DNA of 18,640 nt from Pigoraptor vietnamica (taxonomy: Eukaryota; Opisthokonta; Filasterea), in assembly GCA_943704525.1 (NCBI GenBank), contig CALSCQ010001964.1, positions 1 to 18,640 of the forward strand, in the 5' to 3' direction. Positions 1 to 14,814 of this stretch are shown here, in pieces. Made by a program: the position numbers and the translations under genes. A model generated the notes under the pieces. That model ran no database searches, was not told the origin of the DNA, and saw nothing but the letters and a program-made list of their open reading frames with translations. Positions within the stretch are counted from its first letter, which is position 1. Every line of letters starts with the position of its first letter.

Positions 1-115
<115 letters not shown>

Positions 116-130
116 TTAAAAATTATTAAA

Positions 131-1039
131 TCAATAAACGCAAGCACCTGCAATAAAGAGCGTGTGCGCCCATCCACACGCCACGTCCGTCACCACGAGC
201 GCAAAAGGGCGGCTTGGGGCGGGCGTTATATCGTCGGTAATAGAGTGCTCACAATGGCTGTCGTGAAAGGGACGCACACGGCAGAGGGCGAGGAGAGTGG
301 TTGTGTGGCCCAGGCCAAGTTCACCCGAAGAATTCAAACCGCCCGTCCACAACTGCCCTTCGCCTGCGGCCATTACAACGGGTATGTTACGGTCGACTCA
401 CGCGCACACCCTCCGAAGGGACATGTGCAAGCACAAATGCTCGTAAAACAAAGCACTGGCAGGCACAGGAACGCACATTAACACGAGTCACGCACACGCA
501 CACGCACACGCACACATACAAATACGCGCGCGCACACACGCAAACACACACATACAGCGCGCACACACACGCAAACCATACAGCGCGCACACACACGCAA
601 ACACGCACATACAGCGCGCACACACACGCAAACACACATATACAAACACAAACGCGCGCGCACACACGCAAACACACACATACAAATACACACACACGCG
701 CGCATTAATTCAGCGACGACTGATATTCCAAAACAGTCGCACGCGGCACACGTGCGCACCGTCCACTATCGCCGTGTGACCTCCTCCGCCAGCCACTTGC
801 ACCACTTTCCCATCGACATCGCATTCACAGCGCGTTGGAGTGTGTCGGTCGTTCGTGTCGCCGACGCACAATTGTCCATGGGAATTGGCGCCCTGCGTGC
901 ACGCGAACGCCATGCCACATGTGCGTCAGTGACACAACATTAATTGACAGGGACTGACACCCTCGCGCCTGTGCCCAGAACTTGCGCACGCTGTCGCACT
1001 CACCCACACATGCAAAGACATTCCCGGGCGCAGTTGCAT
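131..1039 (-). CDS. RCC1-repeat (beta-propeller) protein, 5' part, three exons, probably continuing off the left edge
   Basis: RCC1-family propellers act as exchange factors, ubiquitin-ligase subunits or scaffolds; which applies here cannot be told. Exons fit 1004-1039, 760-892 and 148-363. The ATG at 1039 starts [12 protein letters not shown], which splices in phase 0 to [12 protein letters not shown], giving the blade signature '[10 protein letters not shown]'. Exon 2 ends HTAIVDG and joins exon 3 as [20 protein letters not shown], the next blade, which ends [16 protein letters not shown]. Donors are GTGAGT and GTGCGC; acceptors are CGCAG and CCGCAG. Frame is kept across both joins. If exon 3 is read straight through, a TGA at 133-131 ends a protein of 133 residues, only about two of the usual seven blades. 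A donor at 147 lies at the same blade position and phase as the donor after HTAIVDG, so I favour continuation to the left through an intron holding the AC array. Confidence is high for the family and moderate for the ends. Confidence 0.75.
525..705. repeat. Degenerate CA/CG minisatellite in RCC1-like intron 2
   Basis: About five tandem units of 26-42 bp are present, each built as CGCGCACACACACGCAAA followed by a CACACATACA-type tail. The tails vary in length between units. The array fills much of the 396-bp intron (364-759). The open frames across it would encode only Val/Cys or His/Thr strings and are not genes. Confidence 0.8.
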
Positions 1040-1482
1040 GCACGCAAACCGCGCTGCGAAGCGTCCCACTACTAATCGCAGCAAGCGTGCGATCGTCACT
1101 CGCACTTTGGGAACTCGGCTTGTGAGTTGTCTGATTCGTCAGTCGGTCGAACGCACCAGCACATTACACCGCGACCGCTCTGCGAATTAATCACTCGCAG
1201 GCGTGACACAACATCCACCCGTCCGTCGCACCGCGGACCTGCACGACCTCTCCAGTGCGAGAACGCAGACGGCGCGGTGGCATATAACGAAGTGACGCGA
1301 CTGACGCGACCATTCCAGTGGCGATTGCTTCCGACTGACGCTACGACGCTCTGAAGGCAACACCGCTGCTACTCCAGCGTGACGCTTTGGCCGATCAACG
1401 GGTACTGCGACGGGCAAGACGCCGGTGATCGATCTCTCTCGACGCACGCTCGGCGACTCTACTCTTGCGCGCCCTGGAGACA
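1040..1482. promoter_or_regulatory. Divergent intergenic region between the RCC1-like and F-box/LRR genes
   Basis: The two start codons (1039 minus, 1483 plus) lie 443 bp apart and point away from each other, so both promoters must lie here. A TATA-like CATATAAC occurs at 1281-1288, about 200 bp from the plus-strand start; I do not claim it is functional. No coding signal, RNA gene or long repeat is visible. Confidence 0.45.
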
Positions 1483-3438
1483 ATGGCGAATTTGGGCGCG
1501 CTTCCCCCGGAGATCATCGCGTGGCACATCGTTCCATACCTTGCGAATGCGGACGTCGGTGCGCTCGCCAAGGCCTGCGGCCGCCTCTACGCGGTTTTGC
1601 GCTTCGACCGGCTCTATCACCTGTGGCCGCTCTACAACTTCAGGTACATTGAGGACGCTGCGTTTCGCGAGGAGGTCGCGGCGTTCATTCCCATCGGCCG
1701 CCTCGTGCTCGTGGCTGCCGACAAGGCACGCGGTTTCTATTCGTTGAGCGACCTCTCGCCGTTTGCGAACGTGCACACGGCGGATTTGCGCGGCGTCGGA
1801 GTCACTGCGACGGACTCGTCTGCGTTGGCCGGCGTGCACACGATAGTGGCTGACGTGGGACTTCCGCCGTCGAGTGCGCCATTTTCTCGCCTTCGTCGCA
1901 TTACCCTTCGAGACTGTAGCATCAGCGACGTGTCGAGTCTTGTCGATGCCGAATTCGTCGACTTGTTCGACTGCCGTGTGCCCCTTGCCGGCATTTCGGC
2001 GCTGCGAGGGCTCGTCAATGTCTGGCTCCATAAGTCGCCGTTGCGCGCTATCCCTCCCGAGTTCGCCCGCCTGCACAATCTCGATCTCTCCAACTCGAGG
2101 ATGCTTGAGAACGTCACTCACGGGCGAAGTATCCATACTCTCACTCTGCAGAATTGCACCAGCATCCTTGACGTGTCGCCGCTCGCGAATGTGCACGTCC
2201 TCGACCTATCCGACGGTCCCGTTCCCGACGAAGTCTACGATATCACGGAGGAGGACTGGGAGGATGTGCCCGTCCGCGACGTTTCTGCGCTCGGCGGCGT
2301 ACACACGCTCATTCTCGCCCGCAATGATAGGTTGCGGGGCTTCGAGGGGCTCGGCCGAAACCACACGCTTGTTCTCACGGCTTCGATGAGTGCGTGCGGG
2401 ATCGCCGATTTTTCGCATCTGGGGGGCATTCACACTCTCGATGCCTCGGAGTGTCCTGCGATTCAGTCTGGCGCTGGGCTCGGGCGCATTCACACGCTTA
2501 AGCTCAGGCAGTGCAACGAGCTCGTCGACGTTTCCGAACTGGGCACCGTGCATTACTTAAGTCTGACTGAGTGTCCTCGGATTTCGGACGTCTCGGCGCT
2601 CGCGAACGTGCACACGCTTATACTTTATGGATGCTGGAACGGCGGGGCTGCCAACTTGGGGTTTGCGGCGCTGGGCAGCGTCCACTGTCTGGGTCTCCGC
2701 GGCGTTGGGCGAAATTCGGAAGGAGTGCTGGACGCGACGGGATTGGGTACCGTCCACACACTCGACCTTTCGAACACGAAAGTGAAAGACATATCAAGGC
2801 TTTCGCGCGTCCATTCGCTTAGCTTGGAGAGTTGCGAGCTCGTTGAAGACGTGTCCATGCTCGGCTCCCTATACTATTTGAATCTCGAGTGGACACTCGT
2901 GCGTGATGTTCGCCATTTGGGGTCCATACACACGCTCAGTCTTGGCTGGTGCAAGCGCGTTGTCGATGTGTCGGCGCTCGGGAACGTGCATGCGCTCAAT
3001 CTTCATGACTGCGATGGCGTTGTGGACGTGTCGGCGCTGCGCAACGTGCATACGCTCGATCTTTCTGGATGCCGTCGCGTTGTTGACGTATCGGGGCTCG
3101 AGAAGGTGCATTGGCTAAATCTCTCTGGGTGCGATCGCGTTGCTGACGTGTCGGCGCTGCGCAACGTGCATACGCTCGATCTTTCTGGGTGCCGTGGCGT
3201 TGTTGACGTATCGGCGCTGGGGAATGTTCATACGCTCTGTCTATCATTCTGCAATTGCGTTTTTGACGTATCGGCCCTCGGGAACGTGCATACGCTCGAT
3301 CTATCACACTGCAAGCGCGTTCGTGACCTGTCGGCGCTGAAGGGAGTTTGTACTTTGCGTGTGGATGGCATTGCGGCACGCAATTGCCCCAAAACTGTTA
3401 GGAATCTGGTCGGAGCACCAATTCAATGGTGGAAGTAA
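1483..3438 (+). CDS. F-box-like protein with about 25 'VHTL' leucine-rich repeats (intronless)
   Basis: The ATG at 1483 (context GAGACAATGG) gives 651 residues; the frame is open from 1465 but has no earlier ATG. Residues about 5-45 (ALPPEIIAWHIVPYL...LAKACGRLYAVL) have the spacing of an F-box, the motif that binds Skp1 in SCF ubiquitin ligases. From about residue 95 to 640 the protein is a solenoid of LRRs with consensus VHTLxLSxCxxVxDVSALGN, 20 residues per repeat in the last ten or so and 21-24 earlier. By analogy with F-box/LRR proteins the solenoid would choose the substrate, but no substrate can be inferred. The repeats are most alike near the C-terminus, where even the DNA is nearly identical. 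A paralogue of the same design lies at 11025. The repeat family is unmistakable; the F-box call is by pattern only and could be another short helical cap. Confidence 0.85.
   Translation: MANLGALPPEIIAWHIVPYLANADVGALAKACGRLYAVLRFDRLYHLWPLYNFRYIEDAAFREEVAAFIPIGRLVLVAADKARGFYSLSDLSPFANVHTADLRGVGVTATDSSALAGVHTIVADVGLPPSSAPFSRLRRITLRDCSISDVSSLVDAEFVDLFDCRVPLAGISALRGLVNVWLHKSPLRAIPPEFARLHNLDLSNSRMLENVTHGRSIHTLTLQNCTSILDVSPLANVHVLDLSDGPVPDEVYDITEEDWEDVPVRDVSALGGVHTLILARNDRLRGFEGLGRNHTLVLTASMSACGIADFSHLGGIHTLDASECPAIQSGAGLGRIHTLKLRQCNELVDVSELGTVHYLSLTECPRISDVSALANVHTLILYGCWNGGAANLGFAALGSVHCLGLRGVGRNSEGVLDATGLGTVHTLDLSNTKVKDISRLSRVHSLSLESCELVEDVSMLGSLYYLNLEWTLVRDVRHLGSIHTLSLGWCKRVVDVSALGNVHALNLHDCDGVVDVSALRNVHTLDLSGCRRVVDVSGLEKVHWLNLSGCDRVADVSALRNVHTLDLSGCRGVVDVSALGNVHTLCLSFCNCVFDVSALGNVHTLDLSHCKRVRDLSALKGVCTLRVDGIAARNCPKTVRNLVGAPIQWWK
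2941..3340 (+). repeat. 60-bp coding tandem repeats within the LRR gene
   Basis: The unit is exactly 60 bp (20 codons). The core GTGCATACGCTCGATCT recurs at 60- and 120-bp spacing. The block around 3026-3100 and the block around 3146-3220 are nearly identical, which points to a recent duplication of a two-repeat (120-bp) unit, probably by unequal exchange. Confidence 0.85.
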
Positions 3439-3756
3439 AGTGCCCGATCGCCGCAGTCGCTGAACGACCAACTCGCGGTTTTTGGATGCTCAGTAATGCC
3501 TGAAGAATGGGGCAGTGGCCAGTGCCGGTGCACTCGTCTGTTTGAGCAGACGGAAATCGTCTTATGTTCACACTCGTGAGAAAAGTGCACACGGAGCGTA
3601 TATATGGTTATTGGTTGTGCGTGTGTGCACGTGCGTGCGTTTGTTTCCGGCTTGCGCGTATCCACTTGGCGCTTCAGAGTGCTGCCGAGTACCATTGCGA
3701 ACGCTGAGCAACACACACACGCCCACATTGACACGCTGCCCACCAGTTTCGCCCTC
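3439..3756. other. Convergent intergenic region, nothing recognised
   Basis: This stretch of 318 bp lies between the stop of the F-box/LRR gene and the stop codon of the minus-strand CAF-1 remnant, so it should hold both 3' ends. I see no AATAAA for the plus-strand gene and no coding signal, only a short GTATATATGG. Confidence 0.4.
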
Positions 3757-4345
3757 CTAGAAAGCGATGAGCGAGCAGTGCCCGTCCTGCGACGACACGG
3801 CGATGTACCGACCGTCCGGCGTCCTGTGCGACAAACAAACCGTCAGCAACCACACACCAAAACAGAGCAGTAACTCACAAAGCCCAAAATAGAGGACAAC
3901 AACTGTTTAAGCCGCACTCACCAGCACACCGGTCGGTCAGCTGAGCGTAGTGGAGGTCGCTCACGACGCACACGGGATCAATGCGCTCCGTGTCGTACAC
4001 AATATATCACCGTATCGGTCGTCGCCACCGCAAAAAGCATGCGGTCGGTAAGGCGCGTTGAGCATGTGTTGCCGCGTGCCCTCCGCCTTCTCTGCCAGGG
4101 CTCAAACAGCAGCGGACAGCAGCTCACCGCCACCGTCGGCCGCAACCCTAAACGGAGAGCCCACGGGAACTCCGGGTGCCGGCTGCGCGTGGGCGCGCAG
4201 AAATTACAACGTCAAGAGGGACATGAAGCTCAGCTCTCCCCAACATTGCCGTCGTTTCCGTCAAGCTGTCGAAGAGGCCCGGAGCCACTGCGACGACTCT
4301 CCGTGCGTCCGGGGGGACCTTGATTGCGACCCCACTCTGCAAACT
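3757..4345 (-). pseudogene. Remnant of a CAF-1 p60 subunit (CHAF1B/Cac2-like WD40) gene, C-terminal part
   Basis: CAF-1 p60 is the WD40 subunit of the chromatin assembly factor that deposits H3-H4 behind replication forks. On the minus strand the order of motifs matches the end of this family: PDARRVVAVAPGLF (near 4316-4270), PAPGVPVGSPF (about 4190-4158), TVAVSCCPLLFEPW and LTDRMLFAVATTDTVI (about 4136-4005), VYDTERIDPV...VSDLHYAQLTD (4000-3930), then PDGRYIAVSSQDGHCSLIAF and a TAG stop at 3759-3757. A likely intron (donor GTGAGT at 3921, acceptor CACAG before 3823) splits the last blade. The pieces do not share a frame: there is a one-base discrepancy in ATATATTG (4007-4001), another at the intron junction, and at least two frame changes between 4160 and 4270. 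Neighbouring genes keep frame for kilobases, so decay is likelier than sequencing error. Upstream blades could not be found with confidence. Confidence 0.6.
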
Positions 4346-4430
4346 CAACCAAACCGCGGGGTTGAATTCACTTTTTTAGAAGAACGATGACCCAAAACAA
4401 GCGATGGACAAAACTCATGTGAGTGCGAGA

Positions 4431-4556
4431 CTCAAGCCAATCGGACCTGACTCAAGCCAATCGGAGCTAACTCAAGCTGACTCAAGCCAATCGGAGCTGA
4501 CTCAAGCCAATCGGAGCTGACTCAAGCCAATCGGAGCTGACTCAAGCCAATTGGAG
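4431..4556. repeat. 20-bp minisatellite, about 6.5 copies
   Basis: The unit is CTCAAGCCAATCGGAGCTGA. Units start at 4431, 4451, 4481, 4501, 4521 and 4541, with one truncated 10-bp unit (CTCAAGCTGA) at 4471-4480. Only a few substitutions separate the copies, so the array is young. It lies just upstream, in minus-strand terms, of the CAF-1 remnant. Confidence 0.95.
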
Positions 4557-5237
4557 CGTCGCACCCACAATGTGTCGATGCACCTTCGGAAAGGCCCATA
4601 TGCCCGTCGTGGGAAACAAGCACGATGTCACCGTCAAGCCCACGGCGAATAATCCCCGTCGTACTTGCAAGTTGTGGTCAGTGGGAATGAACGCGGGGCT
4701 ATCGACTGCGGCCCTGATCCACTCGTGCGACTGCGAACAACACCACGTCCGACACGCTTAGAGTGGAGAGTTCCGACCCGACCGCGACACCCCGACGCTC
4801 AACGAAACCGGCGCCCGCGCAACTGACGGCGTGGAGCGCCGCATCACTGCCGCGTTCCGTCTCGCTGCGCCGGCTGCAGCAGACCAGCCACTGGGCTGAG
4901 CACACGCCACTGAGATTTACTTCCACTGAACGAGCGATCGCACTGATTTTGAGGAGAGGAGGCTGGGCCCCCCCGACACACACACGTAGCCCACCCCGGA
5001 TGACAAGTTAGGAGATTTCGAATTTTACTGTCCGATTGCATACAATTTCATACTGAAGAAGGGGTCTATTTAATAAACCTGGACACGGTGGAACAATATT
5101 GCACACGCACGCACGCACACGCACGCACGCACACGCACACGCACTTTCGCGCTTGCAAAAGATCTGAGGGCGCCGTTCCTTTCTCGCAGCTTGCACTCAA
5201 CTGTCGCCTGCGAGAGAACGCGATAAGGCCGTCCAAT
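4557..5237. other. Non-coding or decayed stretch and 5' flank of the metalloprotease gene
   Basis: No gene is recognised. The minus strand between about 5000 and 4560 may once have held upstream blades of the CAF-1 remnant (for example a loosely WD-like STLSVSDVVLFAV), but the resemblance is too weak to claim. An interrupted CACG/CA tract lies at 5101-5145. The last 100 bp before the ATG at 5238 should hold the promoter or 5' UTR of the protease gene. Confidence 0.4.
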
Positions 5238-10675
<5,438 letters not shown>

Positions 10676-11024
10676 AGGACTGGAGAGGGAGAATCGGATT
10701 TTGTGTTGGGAGTGCCCGTGTATACAATGTACAGTAGAATCGGGACTAATCCCTCGCAGAAAATTAAACCCCCACCCTACATCGCACTCATCTGAGGTGA
10801 GGTCGGTCACGTGAACAGTCGCACCAAACAACAACAACAACAACAACAACACCGACACTCTTTTTCGTCCACCCTCCATGCACTCGCTTCTTTTCTCAAC
10901 CCATCCCACTGCGTTGCGACAGTTGCCGTCTTTCGCCCTCATCGAGAAACATCCAGGCCCCTGTGGCCTCCTCCCCGGGCGCTCTCGTGCGCCGGCCGGC
11001 ACCTAACCCGAGGTCCCGGCGCTG
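10676..11024. other. Intergenic region: protease 3' end and upstream flank of the second F-box/LRR gene
   Basis: ATTAAA at 10763-10768, 88 bp past the protease stop, is a plausible polyadenylation signal. A (CAA)8-type trinucleotide run lies at 10825-10851; in one frame it would read polyglutamine, but that frame has no ATG. The promoter of the downstream gene should lie here. Confidence 0.45.
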
Positions 11025-13567
11025 ATGGCGTCCGGCATTCACGATCTGCCGTCGACGCACTCGGCGACGTGGGCCTCTTCCTGCAACCCGCCGACCGCCG
11101 CAATCTCTCTCGGGTCTCACGCGGACTGCGACGCGCGGCCGTCTCTCTGTGGCCGGAGGATGTCGCCGTCTGTCTTCGTCGACGCATCAGAGTGCGCGAA
11201 ATGGCCGTGGACGCCGCCTTTTGTGCGCGTGTGCGCAACACTCTCCTCGATGGACCCCTCGCACGGCTCCCCATCACCGTGGTGGTCGAGGACTGCTGCA
11301 GCGTCCCTACGCATTCGTTTGAGGGAACGGCGACGGATGGGTATTGCGTCTTGGACCGTTGTTACACGTGCAAGGCTGTCGAGCCCTTCACACCTCTGCC
11401 GGCGGCGGCGCTTCAGTTGTCTTACGCCTCCGGATTCCGTCGCGTCCAACTCCACGGAATCGCGGCGAACGTGGACCTGTCTCCGCTCCTCAGTGGTGTC
11501 GACACGCTCTTGCTGGCAAAGTGTGGCGTTTCTGACCTTTCGTGCCTTTCCGGAAGTCCAACGCTCCGCAAGCTAGCGCTGTCGGAGTGTCACAACGTCC
11601 GCTCTCTTCCGCACATCCCATCGCTCGTTCGCGCAGAGGTCCGGTGCTGCGACACTCTGATGTCGGTCGAGCAGCTGGCGCACGTGCATGCGGTCGTTCT
11701 GGAGGGCTGCGAGAAGGTGCGCGACCTCGGCCCTCTCGCAACCGTACATACGCTCACGATCGCGCGCCGAAAGTGTGTCTCGGACGTTTCTGCGCTGTTT
11801 CTCGGCCGCGTGCACACGCTCGTGTTGGACCACCTCTTCATCCTGCCGCTGCCGCAGGGGGCGCGCGTTCATTCTCTTACGCTGGAAAACGTGCGTAATG
11901 CGTCCGACTTTTCCACGGGTGTCTTTCGTACTCTGGAGCACTGGACCTCGACGGTGCATGCGGACGGCTGTCTGACGCCCGTCGTCCGCCACAGCTTTGG
12001 CGTTGCTCTGCCTGCAAGCACCAACGTCGATTTTGGCCGCGTCTCGCTCAAGTCGCTCTCTCTTGGCCACTGCGTGCTCGCGACCGATTCCTTAATCTAT
12101 AATTATGCCCACAGGGACCTCCCGGAGCCCCTCTCTGGTCTCGACGCCTACACCGCGGGGATGACGTCATTCCGCTGCACGGGCAGAATCATCGCCGACC
12201 TCGAGTGGGCGCGCCACCTGACGAGCGTAGTGATCGTCTTTGACGAGCGCCGGCCGTGTAACGTGTCGCTGGCGCCGCTAGCGAACGTGCCGCACCTGAC
12301 CGTGCGCAGATGCAAGGACGCGACCGTCTTTGGTCTCTTGCCGGCGGTGGCGAGGCTCATGCGAGAGTCGCCCTTGGACCTGCGCGTGCAGCGGCACGGC
12401 TGCGGCGCGCTGGCGAACCGTCGGTGGTCGCTCGCCGATAGGAATGAGGACCGTTTCCGGGACGCCGATTTTGCGAACGCCGTCCTTGGCGCCATAGCGG
12501 CCTTTCCGGCGGACGACGAACTAATGCGCAACGGGCTCCGCTCTCTCAGGCGCATGGTGACACCATACTCGTACTTTTCGAGGGACACTTTTGCTAACAG
12601 TGACGACCTGTGTGCGCCCAGCTGGGTGAAGGTGGCGCGCGGGTGCGTCGCGCCTGCCGGCAGGTCCCCTGCGTGCGTGGGTGCGGCGATCTCTCTGCTC
12701 TTGGAAATCATTTACGACGCAACCAGCAGCATGCTGAAGCCGTCGGACACGCGTGGGCGCGATCTGTGGGGAGCAGTTCAGGTCGAGCAGCTCATGCGCG
12801 ATGTACTTCTCGTCGCGCAAGCGTGGCCCGACAGCGTCTCGGTTCTGAAACCCGCCGTCAGGTTTATGTCCTGCTGCGCGTATGCCGGTGCGTCGAAGGT
12901 ACCGGGGAGTGCGTATGCGGGGAATGGCTGGGATGTGCGATTTGATACGTCATGGGTGCGACCTGCTGCAGACGCGGCCGTGGCGCTCGTGCGCCACAGT
13001 CCCCTCGACGCGACTGAGTTTGTGGCGGATGGACCCATGGACCTTCTCTCCACACTGGCGGACATTGATCGGGGCTGCGCGCAGGCGCTCTTGGACGCTG
13101 GCGTGCTGGACTTTCTGATGGAGCGCGCCGACGCCTCTCTTGCGCGCCCGTGGTTTCACTGCGAGTTGTGGCGTCATCTTGGGAGATTTGCGCAGTACGC
13201 GCGCGACGGAGGCCCCGGCGCGCCTGCGCTTGTGAAGGCTGAGGACATGTGGGACGTAGCGAGGCGGGTGTATCGGTGGTCCATCAATTCCACTGAAAGT
13301 CACCCGCACGAAACGTTGACGAGCCTACTGCTCGCGGGTGAGCCCTCGTTCCCGCCGTTGTGGCTTGACGAGAAGAAACGTAACCCATATGTCGTGCGCG
13401 CGGTGAAACGCCACCTCCAGGACCCCGAACTGGCCGCCGCCGCCGCGCTTGCGTACGATTTCAGGCCTGAGGTTGACGACAGTCCTGTCGATGCCGCCGT
13501 GCTGGCGGGATTGGGCGTGCCAGTACATGGTCCGCGCACCCTGCTTGCTGGGGACCACAGTCTATGA
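11025..13567 (+). CDS. Second F-box/VHTL leucine-rich-repeat protein, main segment (apparent frame break near its start)
   Basis: This is a paralogue of the gene at 1483 and a candidate SCF substrate receptor. The ATG at 11025 gives MASGIHDLPS, which lines up with MANLGALPPE of the first gene. The rest of the F-box-like motif (DALGDVGLFLQPADRRNLSRVSRGLRRAA) continues in a different frame from about 11051, so one base appears to be missing near 11052. That second frame has no ATG upstream and would start only at a GTG (10811) or at MAVDAAF. After the F-box come about ten divergent LRRs (VHAVVLEGCEKVRDLGPL, VHTLTIARRKCVSDVSAL, VHTLVLDH), ending near base 12300. A long alpha-helical region follows, with ARM/HEAT-like spacing (for example MDLLSTLADIDRGCAQALLD). 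The frame stops at 13565-13567, but the coding signal goes on in another frame. No intron is evident. The first gene lacks the helical region. Confidence 0.7.
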
Positions 13568-14492
13568 CGTTTTCAAAGCCCCGGGAGGCGCTGCTGCTGT
13601 CGGTCGCGCTGGGGGCGGCTTTGCGTTCTTATCGGCGACACTGAAAATTGGGCTGTATCGTGAGCACGGCTTGCACATACGAATGCGGAACAAGTTTGAT
13701 CACGAGGCGAAAATTCACGAGGCCCTCGCCGATGGTCTTCGCGAACTCGTAGCTGCGAGTGAGGGCGGCGGGCATCCGGACGCCGTGAATTCGGCGCTGT
13801 CGGATTGCGTCGCGTGTCTTGAGAGGGACGCTCTGTGGAACACCGTCAAGCTGGCGTGCTGTCCGGGGCTTGCGAGTGCCGCCGCTCTTCTGTTGCGCGC
13901 CAAGTGCAGCGGACACCGCGGCGCGAGGGCAACCCCCACGGCCACGTGCGCATTGGCGGTGCTCGACGCCTTGTCCACGAAGGTGAAGCCGCCCGTCAAG
14001 AAGAAAAAAGGGAGGACCAAGTCCAAGAAAGCACCGGCGGCGAACGACAGGGCGAACGTGCGCTCGATAGTCGCCGCGGCCGAATCGGTGCCGGCCGTGA
14101 GGGCGAGCGGAGAATTGCTTGCGCAGACAGTGATGGCCGTAGCCGCTGCGGGCCAACCGCCCGGAGCTGAGAGAGTGGAATTGACCATCGCGGACGACGA
14201 GACGGCGTCGCGCGTGGCACGCGTTTCGCACGCAGTGCTTGTGGCCGTCGCGCGGGGCGGGCTGCTCGCTGGTGCGGGCAAACCGGTCGGCGACTATGCG
14301 GCGGTTGTGGGCGCCGCGGCTGTGTTCGCGCTGTGTTCGTTGGATGGCTGGACCCGCGCCGCCCTTGCCGGGAACACCTCGCGCACGCTGGCGTCACTCC
14401 GCCAGTGGTTGCAGAGAGGCGTTACGGAAGAGGTGACCGCGGCGGCAGTTGCTGCGCTGGACGACCTGGAGAATAAGCTGAGCAGCGCGTGA
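13550..14492 (+). CDS. Helical C-terminal segment, probably the continuation of the second F-box/LRR gene after a +1 frame change
   Basis: An open frame of high coding quality covers 13449-14492 and overlaps the upstream segment by about 115 bp. Its meaningful part seems to begin near 13550 with TTVYDVFKAPGG, where GGGG (13550-13553) would be a natural place for a one-base length change. It contains IGLYREHGLHIRMRNKFDHE, Ala/Leu-rich helices resembling the ARM/HEAT-like part upstream, and a Lys-rich stretch (KPPVKKKKGRTKSKK) that could be a nuclear localisation signal. It ends DDLENKLSSA and TGA. No good start codon or promoter separates it from the previous segment, and a 38-bp GT-AG intron (13513-13560) would lead into the wrong frame. 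A separate gene, an assembly error, a real mutation or programmed shifting cannot be told apart here. Confidence 0.6.
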
Positions 14493-14785
14493 GAGTTTCG
14501 TCTGCCAGTGGAGTGCATTTTTAATGCGGCCAACCAATACACACACACGCACACGCGCGCGTGCGCTTGCAGACAGTCTGTGGTCTCCGTCGCCGCGCCG
14601 TAATTTTGTTTGGTTGTATGCTGCGTGTCATGTATTTGGAAAGTTCCCCCTTGTTTCATGTCCTGTGCACACGCGTGAGTGCATCTTTTGACGGACGGTG
14701 CGTTCCTTCCTCCCGCCAACCCTGCTTTAATAATTTCCAGAGTGCCCAGCGTTGCAGTGTCAACAGAATTGTTGTGTCTGTACGA

Positions 14786-14791
14786 ATAAAG
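14786..14791 (+). terminator. Candidate polyadenylation signal AATAAA
   Basis: AATAAA lies 294 bp past the stop of the second F-box/LRR gene, in a stretch without coding signal. It is the best candidate 3' end for that gene. A second AATAAA, in GGCAATAAAGG near 15172, is further away and less likely. Confidence 0.45.
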
Positions 14792-14814
14792 GCCAATTCG
14801 TGAACGCACAGAGA

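Noticed and set aside
387-759. Several overlapping open frames over the CA-rich tract, encoding Val/Cys or His/Thr strings
   Set aside because: They are translations of a dinucleotide-rich minisatellite; any stop-free phase of such DNA gives a long frame. The tract lies in the RCC1-like intron.
1459-2196. Minus-strand open frame of 245 codons antisense to the first F-box/LRR gene
   Set aside because: It is the shadow of a GC-rich repetitive gene on the other strand and shows no domain of its own.
4039-4390. Two plus-strand open frames of 94 and 110 codons
   Set aside because: They lie opposite the CAF-1 remnant and show no domain; the minus-strand family resemblance explains the region better.
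4431-4560. CRISPR-like array
   Set aside because: The 20-bp units abut directly with no spacers and the window is eukaryotic; it is a minisatellite.
10811-11024. N-terminal extension with polyglutamine on the second F-box/LRR gene
   Set aside because: The extension starts at GTG, has no ATG, and comes from a CAA trinucleotide run. Alignment with the paralogue places the start at 11025.
13513-13560. A short GT-AG intron to repair the frame of the second F-box/LRR gene
   Set aside because: Removing it leads into the third frame, which stops after about 27 codons, and it is far shorter than every other intron in the window.
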